64,000 nucleotides of DNA from contig JBEKKV010000002.1 of the NCBI GenBank assembly GCA_050010555.1, forward strand, positions 61,108-125,107, written 5' to 3'. The DNA comes from JALHUB01 sp050010555. GTDB taxonomy: Bacteria; Chloroflexota; Dehalococcoidia; DSTF01; JALHUB01. Below, in pieces: positions 8,056 to 16,436 of this stretch; the first letter of the stretch is position 1, and the number at the start of each line of letters is the position of its first letter. Both the position numbers and the translations under genes were made by a program. Below the pieces are notes generated by a model that was not told the DNA's origin, ran no database searches, and was given only the letters and a program-made list of their open reading frames with translations.

Positions 8056-9039
8056 CTACGCCCTCAGCTTCCGGCAGGCCTCGACGAGTGCCGGCAGCAC
8101 CTTCTTGTAGTCGTCCACGATCCCGAAGCGTGAGGACTTGAAGATTATCGCTTCCGGGTCCTTGTTGATGGCGACGATGTTCTTCGCGCCCGAGCAGCCC
8201 GCCATGTGCTGGCTGGCACCGGAGATGCCGACCGCAAAGTAGAGCGTCGGGCCGACGATCTTGCCGGTGAGACCGATCTGCTCCGAGACGGGCCGCCAGC
8301 CGTTGTCGCAGGCCGCGCGCGTGGCGCCGACCGCGCCGCCCAACGCTTTCGCCAGCTCTTCGAGCACCGCGAAGCCTTCCGCGCTGCCGATGCCGCGTCC
8401 GCCGGCGACGATCACTTCGGCGTCCTCGAGGCGGATGCCCTCCTCAGCGACCTCCTGGTGGCCGGTAATCTTATCGCGGATAGCCGCAGCGTCGATTCCG
8501 GCGTCGACCTTCGTTACCTGCCCCTGGCGCGAGTCGTCGCGGGCCAGCGGCTCCTGCGCCTTCGAGCGGATTGTGACGACAGCCGGCGAAGTGTTGAACG
8601 AGAAGTTCGCCCGCGCGTTGCCGCCGTAGCAGGGTCGCTCGGCAATAAGCTTGCCGCCTGGTGCCGAGACGCTGAGGCAGTCCATCGCCGCTGTGCTGCC
8701 CAGCCGGAAGGCCAGTCGCGGCCCCAGGTCGCGGCCCATGTCGCTCTGGCCCATCAGAATGGCGCTGGGGCTTGCCGCCGCGTTCACCTTCTCCATCGCC
8801 GCGACGAAGCCGTCGCAACTGTACTTCGCCAGCGCGGGCTCGTCGACGACGAACACATGGTCCGCTCCGTGAGCGATGAGCTCCTTGGCCAGGCCCTCGA
8901 CGCCGGAGCCGATGACCGCCGCCTGTACGGGCTCGCCGTTCTGGTCAGCGAGACGGCGGGCTGCGCCCAGGACTTCCAGGCTGATGGGGGCCACCGCTCC
9001 GCCGCTTACCTCGGCTGCCACCAAGATTCCGTTAGCCAT
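8056..9039 (-). CDS. etfA: Electron transfer flavoprotein alpha subunit
   Basis: This 327-residue EtfA carries FAD and passes electrons from acyl-CoA dehydrogenases. The C-terminal FAD domain is clear: VIVAGGRGIGSAEGF, then GATRAACDNGWRP, QIGLTGKIVGPTLYFAVGIS, GASQHMAGC and IVAINKDPEAIIF. The N-terminal domain is shorter on motifs but in frame. It lies 31 bases after etfB, and both follow a gene for a membrane Fe-S oxidoreductase. Confidence 0.95.
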   Translation of the reverse strand: MANGILVAAEVSGGAVAPISLEVLGAARRLADQNGEPVQAAVIGSGVEGLAKELIAHGADHVFVVDEPALAKYSCDGFVAAMEKVNAAASPSAILMGQSDMGRDLGPRLAFRLGSTAAMDCLSVSAPGGKLIAERPCYGGNARANFSFNTSPAVVTIRSKAQEPLARDDSRQGQVTKVDAGIDAAAIRDKITGHQEVAEEGIRLEDAEVIVAGGRGIGSAEGFAVLEELAKALGGAVGATRAACDNGWRPVSEQIGLTGKIVGPTLYFAVGISGASQHMAGCSGAKNIVAINKDPEAIIFKSSRFGIVDDYKKVLPALVEACRKLRA

Positions 9040-9070
9040 GTCAACTCTCCTTATCTATGGTAGGACAAGC

Positions 9071-9862
9071 CTAGATTATCTTCTGATCGCGCAGCCGCTG
9101 AGCCAGCTTCTGTGCGGCCTCGTCGGGCGTCTCGCCCTCGACGACCTCGCACTCGACCTCGCTGACGGGCTGGAAGAGCCGCTCCAGGTTGGCGCGAACG
9201 CCGCTCGAGGCGAAGCCGATGTCGCCGGCGCCCCAGACCGTGACCTGCTTGCGCGCGGCCATCATGATCTGCTGCAGCTTCGGGTATCGGGGCTCGCCCA
9301 GCTCGTTGCTGACCGTCACCAGCGCGGGCAGGGGCGCTTCCACAGTGTCATAGCCCTCCATCAGCACGCGCTCGACAACGACTTTGCCGTCCTGGATGGT
9401 GACGGCCTTCGCGAGGCTGACGCTTGCCACGCCCAGGAGCTCGGCGATGCCGTAGCCGACGACGCCGGCGTCCCAGTCGGTCGCCTGGCGGCCGCAAAGG
9501 ACGAGATTGTAGTCGCCGATCTTCTCGATCGCCTTCGACAGCGCCAGCGCCGTGGTGTAGCTGTCGCCCTCGAACGCGCCGTCCGTGAGGAGGACGCCTT
9601 CATCGGCGCCCATTGCCAGGCTGTGCTTGATTACGTCGCGGGCGCCTTCCGGGCCGAGGCTAACGACCGTGACCTTGGTGTCCGCGGCGGCGTCCTTGAT
9701 CCGCAGCGCCGCTTCGACTGCCAGCGCGTCGAACTGGCTTATCACAGGCGCCACTCCCGCGGCCGCAATGACCTTCTTCGCCGCCTCGTCGACCCTGAAC
9801 GATGATGCCGGGGCTTCCGGGTCTGGCACCTGTTTGACGCAAGCTATGATGTGCAAAGGCAT
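9071..9862 (-). CDS. etfB: Electron transfer flavoprotein beta subunit
   Basis: The 263-residue EtfB pairs with EtfA and holds the AMP or second FAD. It begins MPLHIIACVKQVPDPEA. It has NQFDALAVEAALR-like sequence at ISQFDALAVEAALR, the motif LCGRQATDWDAGVVGYGIAE, and GYDTVEAPLPALVTVSNELG, a family signature. It starts 80 bases after the Fe-S oxidoreductase gene. The arrangement oxidoreductase-etfB-etfA argues for one electron-transfer unit. Confidence 0.95.
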   Translation of the reverse strand: MPLHIIACVKQVPDPEAPASSFRVDEAAKKVIAAAGVAPVISQFDALAVEAALRIKDAAADTKVTVVSLGPEGARDVIKHSLAMGADEGVLLTDGAFEGDSYTTALALSKAIEKIGDYNLVLCGRQATDWDAGVVGYGIAELLGVASVSLAKAVTIQDGKVVVERVLMEGYDTVEAPLPALVTVSNELGEPRYPKLQQIMMAARKQVTVWGAGDIGFASSGVRANLERLFQPVSEVECEVVEGETPDEAAQKLAQRLRDQKII

Positions 9863-9942
9863 CTTTCTGCTTCCTCCTTGGTCCGCGTTCTTCTGTTGCC
9901 TGTATGCTCTGCTGGTCCCGGCTCTGCCGTGAACAGTCGTGA

Positions 9943-12024
9943 CTAGAGACTGGCGCCTACCTCTTCGCCCTGAGCCGTGGCCGGCGGCGGTGGCCCAACT
10001 GCGCCACTAACGGCGGCTTCCAGCAGCTCGGCGACGTCCTGTGCCCGCATGCGCTTCTCTTCGTCGGGCTCCAGCGCTGGAATGCCGTCCTCGAACATCT
10101 GGATGCAGAACGGGCAGGCGGTGGCGACTATCTTGGCGCCGGTGCCCATCGCTTCCTCCGTGCGGGCGTGGTTGATGTGCCGTCCCTTGCTCTCCTCCAC
10201 CCACATGTGGCCGCCACCCGCGCCGCAGCAGAACGTTGTCTTCCGCGACCGCTCCATCTCCACTACCTGCGCCTGCGGGATGCTCTCCAGGATGCGCCTG
10301 GGGGCCGAGTCGATATCGTTGTGACGCGCCAGATAGCAGGAGTCGTGGTAGACGATGGTCTCGGCGATGCCCTGCTTCGGCTGGAGCTTGCCTGCCTTTA
10401 GAAGCTGGTCGAGAAGCTCCGTGTGATGCAGCACTTCGAACTTGCCGTCGAACTGAGGGTATTCGTTGCGCATCGTGTTGTAACCGTGCGGGCAGGCGGT
10501 GACGATCTTCTTTACGTTCTTCGACTTCATGACTTCGATCGCCTGTTGCGCCTGCATCTGGAAGAGGTATTCGTTGCCCAGGCGCCTCGCCGGGTCGCCG
10601 CAGCACGTCTCTTCCTCGCCGAGGACGCCGAAGCTGACGCCGGCCTGCAGCAGCAGCCTGGCCAGCGACTGCGTGATCGGGATGTTGCGCTCGGAAAGGG
10701 AGCCGGAGCAGCCGACCCACAGCAGGTACTCCTGCGAGCCGTCGAAGAGGGGCACGTCCAACCCCTGCATCCAGTCGGATCGCGAGAACTGCGTGCCGCG
10801 CCAGGGATGGCCGCGCTGCTCGATCTGCATCAGCGTTGCCTGGGCCGTCTCCGGCATCCGCGCCTCGTCCATGACCAGGTAGCGGCGCACATCCATTATC
10901 TCCGGCACGTGCTCGATGCAGACCGGGCACCAATACATGCAAGAGCCGCAGGTCACGCAGTCCCAAATCGAATCGAATCCCATCGTGTCGACCAGGTTGA
11001 GCGGCTCGCCGGCGGTGGCGGGCTTGCCCTTCAGCAGGGAGCCAAGCGTCGGCGTCTTCGAAAGGAGGGTCATGCGGCCGTGGTGCTCGATATCCTTCGG
11101 AGAGAGCTCTTTGTCCGTGAGATAGGCGGGGCAGTTGGACTGGCAGCGTCCGCATTCGGTGCAGGTCATGAAGTCCAGCAGCGACTTCCAGTTGAAGTCC
11201 GTCACCTTGCCGACGCCGAAAGTCGCGCCCTCCTCGGCGTTCTCCATCATCGCTTCGATGTTTATGGGCTGGAGCACGCCGGTGCGCTCGCGGCTGTGGA
11301 AGAAGACGTTGAAGGCTACCGTCAGAACGTGCGAGTGCTTGGAGTACGGGAGGTAGCAGAGGAATGCGAACAGGATGGTGAGGTGCATGTACCAGAAAGT
11401 CGCGTGCAGGTCGCCGATGGCGTTGTGAGAGAGGCCCATGCCGGTCCAGATTCCGGAAACGCCGTAAGCGACGAACGACCAGGCTTCCTTCTTGGCCTCG
11501 AGGTCCAGCTCGAAGCTGTTGGCGAGGATGTCGGTGACCATCAGGAAGAAGATGAGGCCGATGATCCGCCAGGCGTCCAGGTTCAGCGTCAGGCGTTGCG
11601 GCTTGACGAAGAAGCGCTCGTAGGCGCCCATCGCCAGGCCGACCATGACGGCCACGTTGAACAGGTCCATCACCGGGCGCCAGTAGTTGAATATGCCTCC
11701 GGGCAGGTGCTGCAGGCTAAGCGGGTCGGCGACGCCGCTCAGCAGCATGTTCAGGCTGCGAATGAGCAGGACGAGGAATCCCCAGAAGATAAGCGGATGC
11801 AGAATACCGGAATACCAGTACTTCTTACGGAAAAACTTCGATTGCCCCACCATTATCAGCATGAAATCGCTGATGCGCTGCGGCAGGTGGTCGAAGCGAG
11901 GCGCGCCCTTCGCCTGAAGGAACGGGATGAGCCGCGCCGCGATCGTCAGCACAAAGAAGGCGGAGAACCCAACGATGATGAGATAGAAAAAGATGTTCCC
12001 GGGTAACTCGGTTGAAGGTGCCAC
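9943..12024 (-). CDS. EMO-type Etf:(methyl)menaquinone oxidoreductase, membrane Fe-S/CCG protein
   Basis: The 693-residue protein fuses a membrane domain like the cytochrome b subunit of nitrate reductase (about residues 1-240, several helices with His) to a cytoplasmic half. That half has two 4Fe-4S motifs (CTECGRCQSNCP and CVTCGSCMYWCPVC) and two CCG (HdrB-like) domains, seen in EETCCGDPARRLGN and TTFCCGAGGGHMW. This architecture is known from proteins proposed to move electrons from Etf to menaquinone. The gene order with etfBA supports that role. It starts with GTG at 12024, with AGAGGAGG 6 bases upstream. Confidence 0.88.
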   Translation of the reverse strand: MAPSTELPGNIFFYLIIVGFSAFFVLTIAARLIPFLQAKGAPRFDHLPQRISDFMLIMVGQSKFFRKKYWYSGILHPLIFWGFLVLLIRSLNMLLSGVADPLSLQHLPGGIFNYWRPVMDLFNVAVMVGLAMGAYERFFVKPQRLTLNLDAWRIIGLIFFLMVTDILANSFELDLEAKKEAWSFVAYGVSGIWTGMGLSHNAIGDLHATFWYMHLTILFAFLCYLPYSKHSHVLTVAFNVFFHSRERTGVLQPINIEAMMENAEEGATFGVGKVTDFNWKSLLDFMTCTECGRCQSNCPAYLTDKELSPKDIEHHGRMTLLSKTPTLGSLLKGKPATAGEPLNLVDTMGFDSIWDCVTCGSCMYWCPVCIEHVPEIMDVRRYLVMDEARMPETAQATLMQIEQRGHPWRGTQFSRSDWMQGLDVPLFDGSQEYLLWVGCSGSLSERNIPITQSLARLLLQAGVSFGVLGEEETCCGDPARRLGNEYLFQMQAQQAIEVMKSKNVKKIVTACPHGYNTMRNEYPQFDGKFEVLHHTELLDQLLKAGKLQPKQGIAETIVYHDSCYLARHNDIDSAPRRILESIPQAQVVEMERSRKTTFCCGAGGGHMWVEESKGRHINHARTEEAMGTGAKIVATACPFCIQMFEDGIPALEPDEEKRMRAQDVAELLEAAVSGAVGPPPPATAQGEEVGASL

Positions 12025-12064
12025 TGTGTGCCTCCTCTAAGCCACAGCGCCAACACGCGACATG

Positions 12065-12080
12065 ACCATTGGCCAATGGT
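12065..12080. promoter_or_regulatory. Perfect 16-bp palindrome, candidate operator of the EMO-etf operon
   Basis: ACCATTGGCCAATGGT is fully self-complementary. It sits 41 bases upstream of the Fe-S oxidoreductase start and downstream of a good promoter. A repressor acting on fatty-acid or acyl-CoA genes is a plausible reader, but no regulator gene is nearby. Confidence 0.4.
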
Positions 12081-12183
12081 ATGTGCTTCTCTTCACAGTC
12101 GAACCCATCATAACGCCAGCCTCGAAAAGGAAGCAACGCCCCCTGCTGTCGGCGACCCAAGCGTGATCCGAGGGGCGAGCGAA

Positions 12184-12212
12184 ATCGTAGCAAGCATCAA
12201 ATATCAAGTCAA
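12184..12212 (-). promoter_or_regulatory. Promoter of the EMO-etf operon
   Basis: On the minus strand, TTGACT (12207-12212), a 17-base gap and TACGAT (12184-12189) are visible. The leader of about 150 bases contains the palindrome at 12065-12080. Confidence 0.55.
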
Positions 12213-12268
12213 CTGGACCGCCGCGCCGCACGCTATCGCTGTGCTATATTGGCGGCGAGGAGGCTGAG

Positions 12269-12372
12269 ATGCGCCTCGGTCTGGAGGGCAAGACGGCCGT
12301 CGTTATGGGCTCTAGCGGAGGCGTTGGCCCCGCGTCATCGTCGATGGCGGCCAGTCGCGGTCGAACATCTAG
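12269..12372 (+). pseudogene. Collapsed short-chain dehydrogenase gene (only both ends remain)
   Basis: An ATG at 12269, preceded by GAGGAGG, opens MRLGLEGKTAVVMGSSGG, the start of an SDR with its Rossmann glycine motif. About 20 codons in, the sequence jumps to RVIVDGGQSRSNI followed by a stop (12331-12372), which reads like an SDR C-terminus, in another frame. Some 220 codons that such a gene should have are missing. It looks like an internal, out-of-frame deletion. The same-strand genes that follow are also unusually short. Confidence 0.6.
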
Positions 12373-12384
12373 AGGGTCCCTGCA

Positions 12385-13044
12385 ATGACCGAGCCGGCGC
12401 TGAGCGAGCTGCTGGTCGTGGAGGTCGGCCGGCAAGTCGCGGTGCGCTATTGCGGCCTGCTTTTCCGTCGCCTCGGCGCAACCGTTCTTGTAGTCGAGCC
12501 GCCCGGCAGCGACGAGCCATCCAGCGATCTCAACGCCGGCAAGGAATCGATGACGTTGGATTTGGCCCGGCCTGAAGGCGGCGCCCTCCTTGGCCGGCTC
12601 GCTGAGCAGGCCGACGTTCTGGTCGCTGACGACTCGCTGCCCGCGGAGCTCGACTGCGCGAGGCTCAGTCGCCGGAACCCCCGGCTAATCGTGACGTGCA
12701 TCTCCGGAGCGCCGCTGGACGACGCGGCGCAACGCTTCGTTGGGCTCAACGCCTTTACGGCGACGCTGCTACCGCTGATAACGATGTCGGTGCTGGGGCG
12801 CGGCCAGCGCATCGAGGTCGACGGCGCGGAGTGCCTGGCAGCGGCGGCGATGCTCGTTGGCGACGGCCAGGTGCCGCTCGAAACGCGTGAACCGGCGGCG
12901 GGCGAGTTGCCTTTCACCGTCGAAGGCGTCGTGCCGCCGGAGCCCGTCTCACCAGCGGGCCGGCACAACGACGAGATCTATTGCGAGCTCCTGGGCCTGA
13001 CCGGCGACGAGCTGGCGCGCTTGAGGAGGGAAGCGATTGTCTGA
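12385..13044 (+). CDS. Compact CaiB/BaiF-like (family III CoA-transferase-like) protein
   Basis: The 219-residue protein follows the large-domain pattern of CaiB/BaiF proteins: LLVVEVGRQVAVRYCGLLFRRLGATVLVVEPP near residues 9-40, then NAGKESMTLDLARPEG (cf. N..K.s..lDl), LADVLVAD-like and RNPRLIVTCISG. The tail PAGRHNDEIYCELLGLTGDEL matches the usual C-terminal end. It lacks the middle of the about 400-residue family. The position of the catalytic Asp seems to hold Glu (GQRIEVDGAE). It overlaps the next, similar gene by 8 bases. The pair may form a pseudo-enzyme complex or a binding protein; catalysis is doubtful. Confidence 0.65.
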   Translation: MTEPALSELLVVEVGRQVAVRYCGLLFRRLGATVLVVEPPGSDEPSSDLNAGKESMTLDLARPEGGALLGRLAEQADVLVADDSLPAELDCARLSRRNPRLIVTCISGAPLDDAAQRFVGLNAFTATLLPLITMSVLGRGQRIEVDGAECLAAAAMLVGDGQVPLETREPAAGELPFTVEGVVPPEPVSPAGRHNDEIYCELLGLTGDELARLRREAIV

Positions 13045-13819
13045 GCCTTCTACGATCTACCGCTTGCCGCTTGCCGCCTACCGTGTCCTCGATCTTGGCC
13101 CTGGGGCGGCCGCAAGGTATGCGGCGCGACTCCTCGGCGACGCGGGCGCGGAGGTCATCGCCGTCGAACGGGCTGTGACGCCGCGGAGCGATGCTTTTCG
13201 ACAGCTCAATCGCGACAAGCTGGGTTGCGTGCTCGACTTCGCGATGCCTCGGGGCGCGGAGCTCGTGCGCCGCCTTGCCGCCCTTTGCGACGTTGTGATC
13301 GAAGGCTTCGACGAGGCGGAGCGCGAGCGATTCGGCTTCGGCTACGAGGCCCTTCGCGCGTTACGGCCCGACGTTATCGTCACATCCGTCGCCGGAGCGA
13401 GCGCGGACGGCGCAAGCGCTACGTTTGCGGGCATAGCTGCGGGGACGGCCGCGGCTGCCGCCGTATGCGTCGCCCTGCTTCACCTCCGCGACACCGGCGA
13501 AGGACAGCACGTCGCGGTAGATGCCGCGGCCTGTGCACCCGCCTTCGCAGCACCGCTACCTTCGCGCTCGCAGATCCTCGTCGACTCCCGCCTGCGCGAA
13601 CGCCGCTTCTTCGAGCCCGTCTCTCACCTCGAAGGCGGCGTTATCGAGATGCCGGCGCTTCTCTGGCGCCTGGGCATGACGCCCTGCCACGTCCGCCTGC
13701 CGGCGCCGGAGCCCGGACAGCACAATCGCTATGTGTTCGCCAGCCTGCTCGGCTTGTCCGAGGAAGAGATCGCGGAGCTAGAAGCGAAGGGGATCGTTGT
13801 GGGAGGCTGGTCCGGCTAA
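13037..13819 (+). CDS. Second compact CaiB/BaiF-like protein
   Basis: This 260-residue protein is parallel to its upstream neighbour. It has YRVLDLGPGAAARYAARLLGDAGAEVIAVE, LNRDKLGCVLDF, LCDVVIEGFDEAERERFGFGYEALRALRPDVIVTSVAG and ALLHLRDTGEGQHVAVD. The tail is PEPGQHNRYVFASLLGLSEEE. The block expected between residues about 190 and 330 of normal members is nearly absent. The residue that aligns by eye with the catalytic Asp is Ala. It overlaps the upstream gene by 8 bases and ends 4 bases into a convergent methyltransferase gene. Confidence 0.68.
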   Translation: MSEPSTIYRLPLAAYRVLDLGPGAAARYAARLLGDAGAEVIAVERAVTPRSDAFRQLNRDKLGCVLDFAMPRGAELVRRLAALCDVVIEGFDEAERERFGFGYEALRALRPDVIVTSVAGASADGASATFAGIAAGTAAAAAVCVALLHLRDTGEGQHVAVDAAACAPAFAAPLPSRSQILVDSRLRERRFFEPVSHLEGGVIEMPALLWRLGMTPCHVRLPAPEPGQHNRYVFASLLGLSEEEIAELEAKGIVVGGWSG

Positions 13820-14718
13820 GCGGCCGGCTTCTCCGCTATCGCCCAGATGTGGTTCGTGAACAGCCGGTTGAGCGGCGGCAGGTAGCTGAACGGGCGAAGA
13901 TAGCGGACGCTATCGAGGAGCATCAGCTCGATTGTCATCTGCCGGGACATGTAGGGAAGCTGGTTCGGTATCTCCCAGCGCTCCGTCTTGCGAATGCGGA
14001 AGCCGGCGTCCCTGAGCGAGCGCGTAAGCGCCGATTCCGTCTGCTCGTTGACGTGCACACGCAGCTCATCGTCCGTCCGCGGGTACTGCCTTCCGACCGG
14101 CAGGCTCGGCCCGATGACGTAGCTGCCGTAATGGGCGAAGTCGGCAAGGCGGCGGGCCACCAGGTGCACGCGGCGGACGTAAAGAGGGAACGTTATATCG
14201 TAGAAGACGCGGTTGGGACTCGTGTGAACGATGAGCCTTCCTCCCGGCTGCAGCACCCGGCATGTCTCGCGCAGTGCCTCCGCCAGTTCCGGCGGATACA
14301 GGTGCTCGACGATGTCGCTCATCAGGGCCACGTCGAAAGAGGCGTCGTCGAACGTCAGCGCGCGGGCGTTCATGAGGCGCACCTGCGCCCGACGTCGCAC
14401 GTCGTCCGGCGCCATCGCCAGCGATTCGTTTGCTATGCGCACCGCCTCCTCAGCGTAGTCGATGCCGACAGCTTCCGCGCCGAGCATCGCCGCGTGCAGC
14501 ACCATCTCGCCGCGCCCGCAGCCGACGTCGAGGACGCGCTCGCCGGGCCGTATCTTCGCAAAGCGCAGCGCCTTCTGGAAGCGGCTGCTCAGCTTGCGCC
14601 CGCCCGACTCGCGGAACTCCTTGTAACCCTCACAGGAGGCGAAGAAGTAGCGATTATCGTAGGCATCGGGGGCAACGCTTTCGCTTGGCGGCGGTCCCTC
14701 GTCTGCCCGCTCGTTCAT
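13816..14718 (-). CDS. Class I SAM-dependent methyltransferase
   Basis: The 300-residue protein has SAM motif I at ERVLDVGCGRGEMVLHAA (about residues 59-76), an acidic strand end at VGIDYAEEA, DVALMSDIVEHLYP and LQPGGRLIVHTSPN, the classic Methyltransf_11-like pattern. The substrate is unknown. The last third is family-specific. It overlaps the upstream hydrolase gene by four bases, so both are probably co-translated. Confidence 0.85.
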   Translation of the reverse strand: MNERADEGPPPSESVAPDAYDNRYFFASCEGYKEFRESGGRKLSSRFQKALRFAKIRPGERVLDVGCGRGEMVLHAAMLGAEAVGIDYAEEAVRIANESLAMAPDDVRRRAQVRLMNARALTFDDASFDVALMSDIVEHLYPPELAEALRETCRVLQPGGRLIVHTSPNRVFYDITFPLYVRRVHLVARRLADFAHYGSYVIGPSLPVGRQYPRTDDELRVHVNEQTESALTRSLRDAGFRIRKTERWEIPNQLPYMSRQMTIELMLLDSVRYLRPFSYLPPLNRLFTNHIWAIAEKPAA

Positions 14719-15533
14719 TGCGCCGGGCCGTCTTGGAGGAAGGCCTGGATCGTCGACGCCAGCTCGTCGCGATGGAGATTGTAGTAGAAGGCGTCGGGCG
14801 CGACCACGAGCTGCGAGTTTGGGATGGCGTCGCGGAGGCGCTCGGCGGAGGCGACCGGATGGAGCTCGTCATCGGGGTGGGCGATCAGCAGCGATTCCGC
14901 CTGTATCCGCGAAAAGTCCTCCTTATCAAGCGCCGGGCCGTAGGCGATGCCGCGGATCGCTGGCACGACGGCCTGCGCGTTGAGCGAGAGCAGCCACTGC
15001 CGCATGAAGGTGAACATTAGCGGCGCCGTCTTCTTAAGGTCGGCCCAGGGCGGAATCTTGAGCACCGTCTCTACGGCCTTCTTCAGTCCCAGCCCTTCGA
15101 TCAGCAGCGCGAGCCCGCCGAACAGCGCCGCGCCCGGAGCGGACTGCTGCTGTCCGACCGGCGGCGGCGATTGCAGGACGATGTTGTTCACCATCTCCGG
15201 GTGCCGGAGCGCGAAGACGAGCACCGTGCCGCCGCCCATCGAGCTGCCGCCCAGATGGGCCTGCTTGATGCCGAGGTGGTTGAACAAGCCGAGAAGGTCG
15301 GCCGCCAGCGATTCCCACTGGTAGTCGGCGGTGTTGGTCGTGAAGCCGGACTCGCCGTGGCCGCGCGCGTCATAAGTGATGACGCTGAAGTGCTGGAAGA
15401 GCGCTATCGGCACCTCGCCGAGGATGTCCGCCATGAGCATGCTGCTCAGGAGGCCGTGTGCGATGACCAGGGGCGGTCCATCGCCGCGCACCTGGTAGTG
15501 CATTTGAAAGCCGTTCACGTTTGTGAAGGGCAT
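14715..15533 (-). CDS. Alpha/beta-fold hydrolase
   Basis: This 272-residue protein has the fold's oxyanion HG motif (LVIAHGLLSS), the TYDARGHGES strand and the nucleophile elbow LGGSSMGGG (Ser). A late Asp (LIAHPDDELHP) and a His (YYNLHRDE) complete a possible triad. The substrate is unknown; esterase, thioesterase or lactonase would all fit. It sits 9 bases after an SDR gene, and the set may act on a small acyl or hydroxy compound. Confidence 0.85.
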   Translation of the reverse strand: MPFTNVNGFQMHYQVRGDGPPLVIAHGLLSSMLMADILGEVPIALFQHFSVITYDARGHGESGFTTNTADYQWESLAADLLGLFNHLGIKQAHLGGSSMGGGTVLVFALRHPEMVNNIVLQSPPPVGQQQSAPGAALFGGLALLIEGLGLKKAVETVLKIPPWADLKKTAPLMFTFMRQWLLSLNAQAVVPAIRGIAYGPALDKEDFSRIQAESLLIAHPDDELHPVASAERLRDAIPNSQLVVAPDAFYYNLHRDELASTIQAFLQDGPAQ

Positions 15534-15542
15534 TTGCGGCCT

Positions 15543-16307
15543 CTAGAGGTGCGCGGTCAGGCCGCCGTCCACGAAAAGCGTCCGTCCGGTCAGATAGCCC
15601 GCCGAATCGGAGGCCACGTAGACGGCTAGGGGCCCTACCTCGTCCGCGCGGCCGGCCCGGCGCATGGGAATGTAGCGCAAGAGGCGATTCGTCTGAGGGT
15701 CCGGATCGCCGAGGCCCGGCGTGTCCTCCAACCAGCCCGGTGCGATGACGTTGACGGTCACGCCGGCGGCCGCCCACTCTTGCGCCAGCGCCCGCGTGAG
15801 GTTGAAGACGCCGCCCTTGACGGCGCAGTATGCCGAGCAGTTCGGTAGGCCTCTCTCGCCGAGGCCGGAAGCGACGTTGATGATCCGTCCATATCCCTGC
15901 TTCGCCATCCGAGGGCCGGCGGCGCGGCAGGCGAAAAAGACGCTGCTGAGATTGACCGCGAACACCTTCTCCCACTCGGCGTCGGAGATGTCGCCCGCCG
16001 GCTTGGCGAGGAAGAGGTCAGGACAGGTCACGAGGATGTCCAGACGCCCCATACGCCGGAACGCTTCGTCGATCGCTTCGTTCACCTGCGATGCGGATGT
16101 CGCATCTATCGACCGCGCTGCCGCGCCGCCGAGCAGACGAGCCGTCTCTTCCGCCGCTCCGTTGTCCGCGGCATCTTTCCGCGCCGACGTGACGGCGACC
16201 TCCGCGTCCGCCTCTTTCAACGCCAGGGCAATGGCGCGTCCAACGCTGGACTCTGCGCCGATAACCAGGGCTTTCTTTCCTGTCAGATCGAATCCTTCAA
16301 CCGGCAT
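15543..16307 (-). CDS. Short-chain dehydrogenase/reductase
   Basis: The 254-residue SDR has a cofactor loop VIGAESSVGRA instead of the usual TGxxxGxG, then LDILVTCPDLF (cf. NNAG), INVASG with the catalytic Ser region, and YCAVKGG with the YxxxK catalytic pair. It ends GRTLFVDGGLTAHL. NAD(P) dependence is likely and the substrate unknown. The altered glycine loop and the missing NNAG suggest a divergent subgroup, such as enoyl-ACP reductase-like SDRs. It heads the SDR-hydrolase-methyltransferase operon. Confidence 0.88.
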   Translation of the reverse strand: MPVEGFDLTGKKALVIGAESSVGRAIALALKEADAEVAVTSARKDAADNGAAEETARLLGGAAARSIDATSASQVNEAIDEAFRRMGRLDILVTCPDLFLAKPAGDISDAEWEKVFAVNLSSVFFACRAAGPRMAKQGYGRIINVASGLGERGLPNCSAYCAVKGGVFNLTRALAQEWAAAGVTVNVIAPGWLEDTPGLGDPDPQTNRLLRYIPMRRAGRADEVGPLAVYVASDSAGYLTGRTLFVDGGLTAHL

Positions 16308-16334
16308 GTTTCTCCTCCAAGCGTGCTGCGCGCA

Positions 16335-16363
16335 ATCATAGCATAAGGCCTATTTCGGGCCAA
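16335..16363 (-). promoter_or_regulatory. Promoter of the SDR-hydrolase-methyltransferase operon
   Basis: TTGGCC (16358-16363), a 17-base gap and TATGAT (16335-16340) on the minus strand lie just upstream of the SDR gene. Confidence 0.5.
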
Positions 16364-16436
16364 TCGGCGACCGACCATAACCGAACGATCGGGTCCGTAG
16401 GGTTGGTGCTGTGCGGGATGGCCAGACGGCGTGGGC

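Noticed and set aside
10423..12006. Long plus-strand open frame of 527 codons opposite the EMO-type gene
   Set aside because: It is antisense to a gene with clear Fe-S and membrane motifs. Its composition (His, Arg, Asp, Val-rich) is what G+C-rich antisense frames give.
13225..14784. Plus-strand open frame of 519 codons across the second CaiB-like gene and the methyltransferase gene
   Set aside because: It overlaps two genes with recognisable motifs and is Arg-rich without protein-like pattern.
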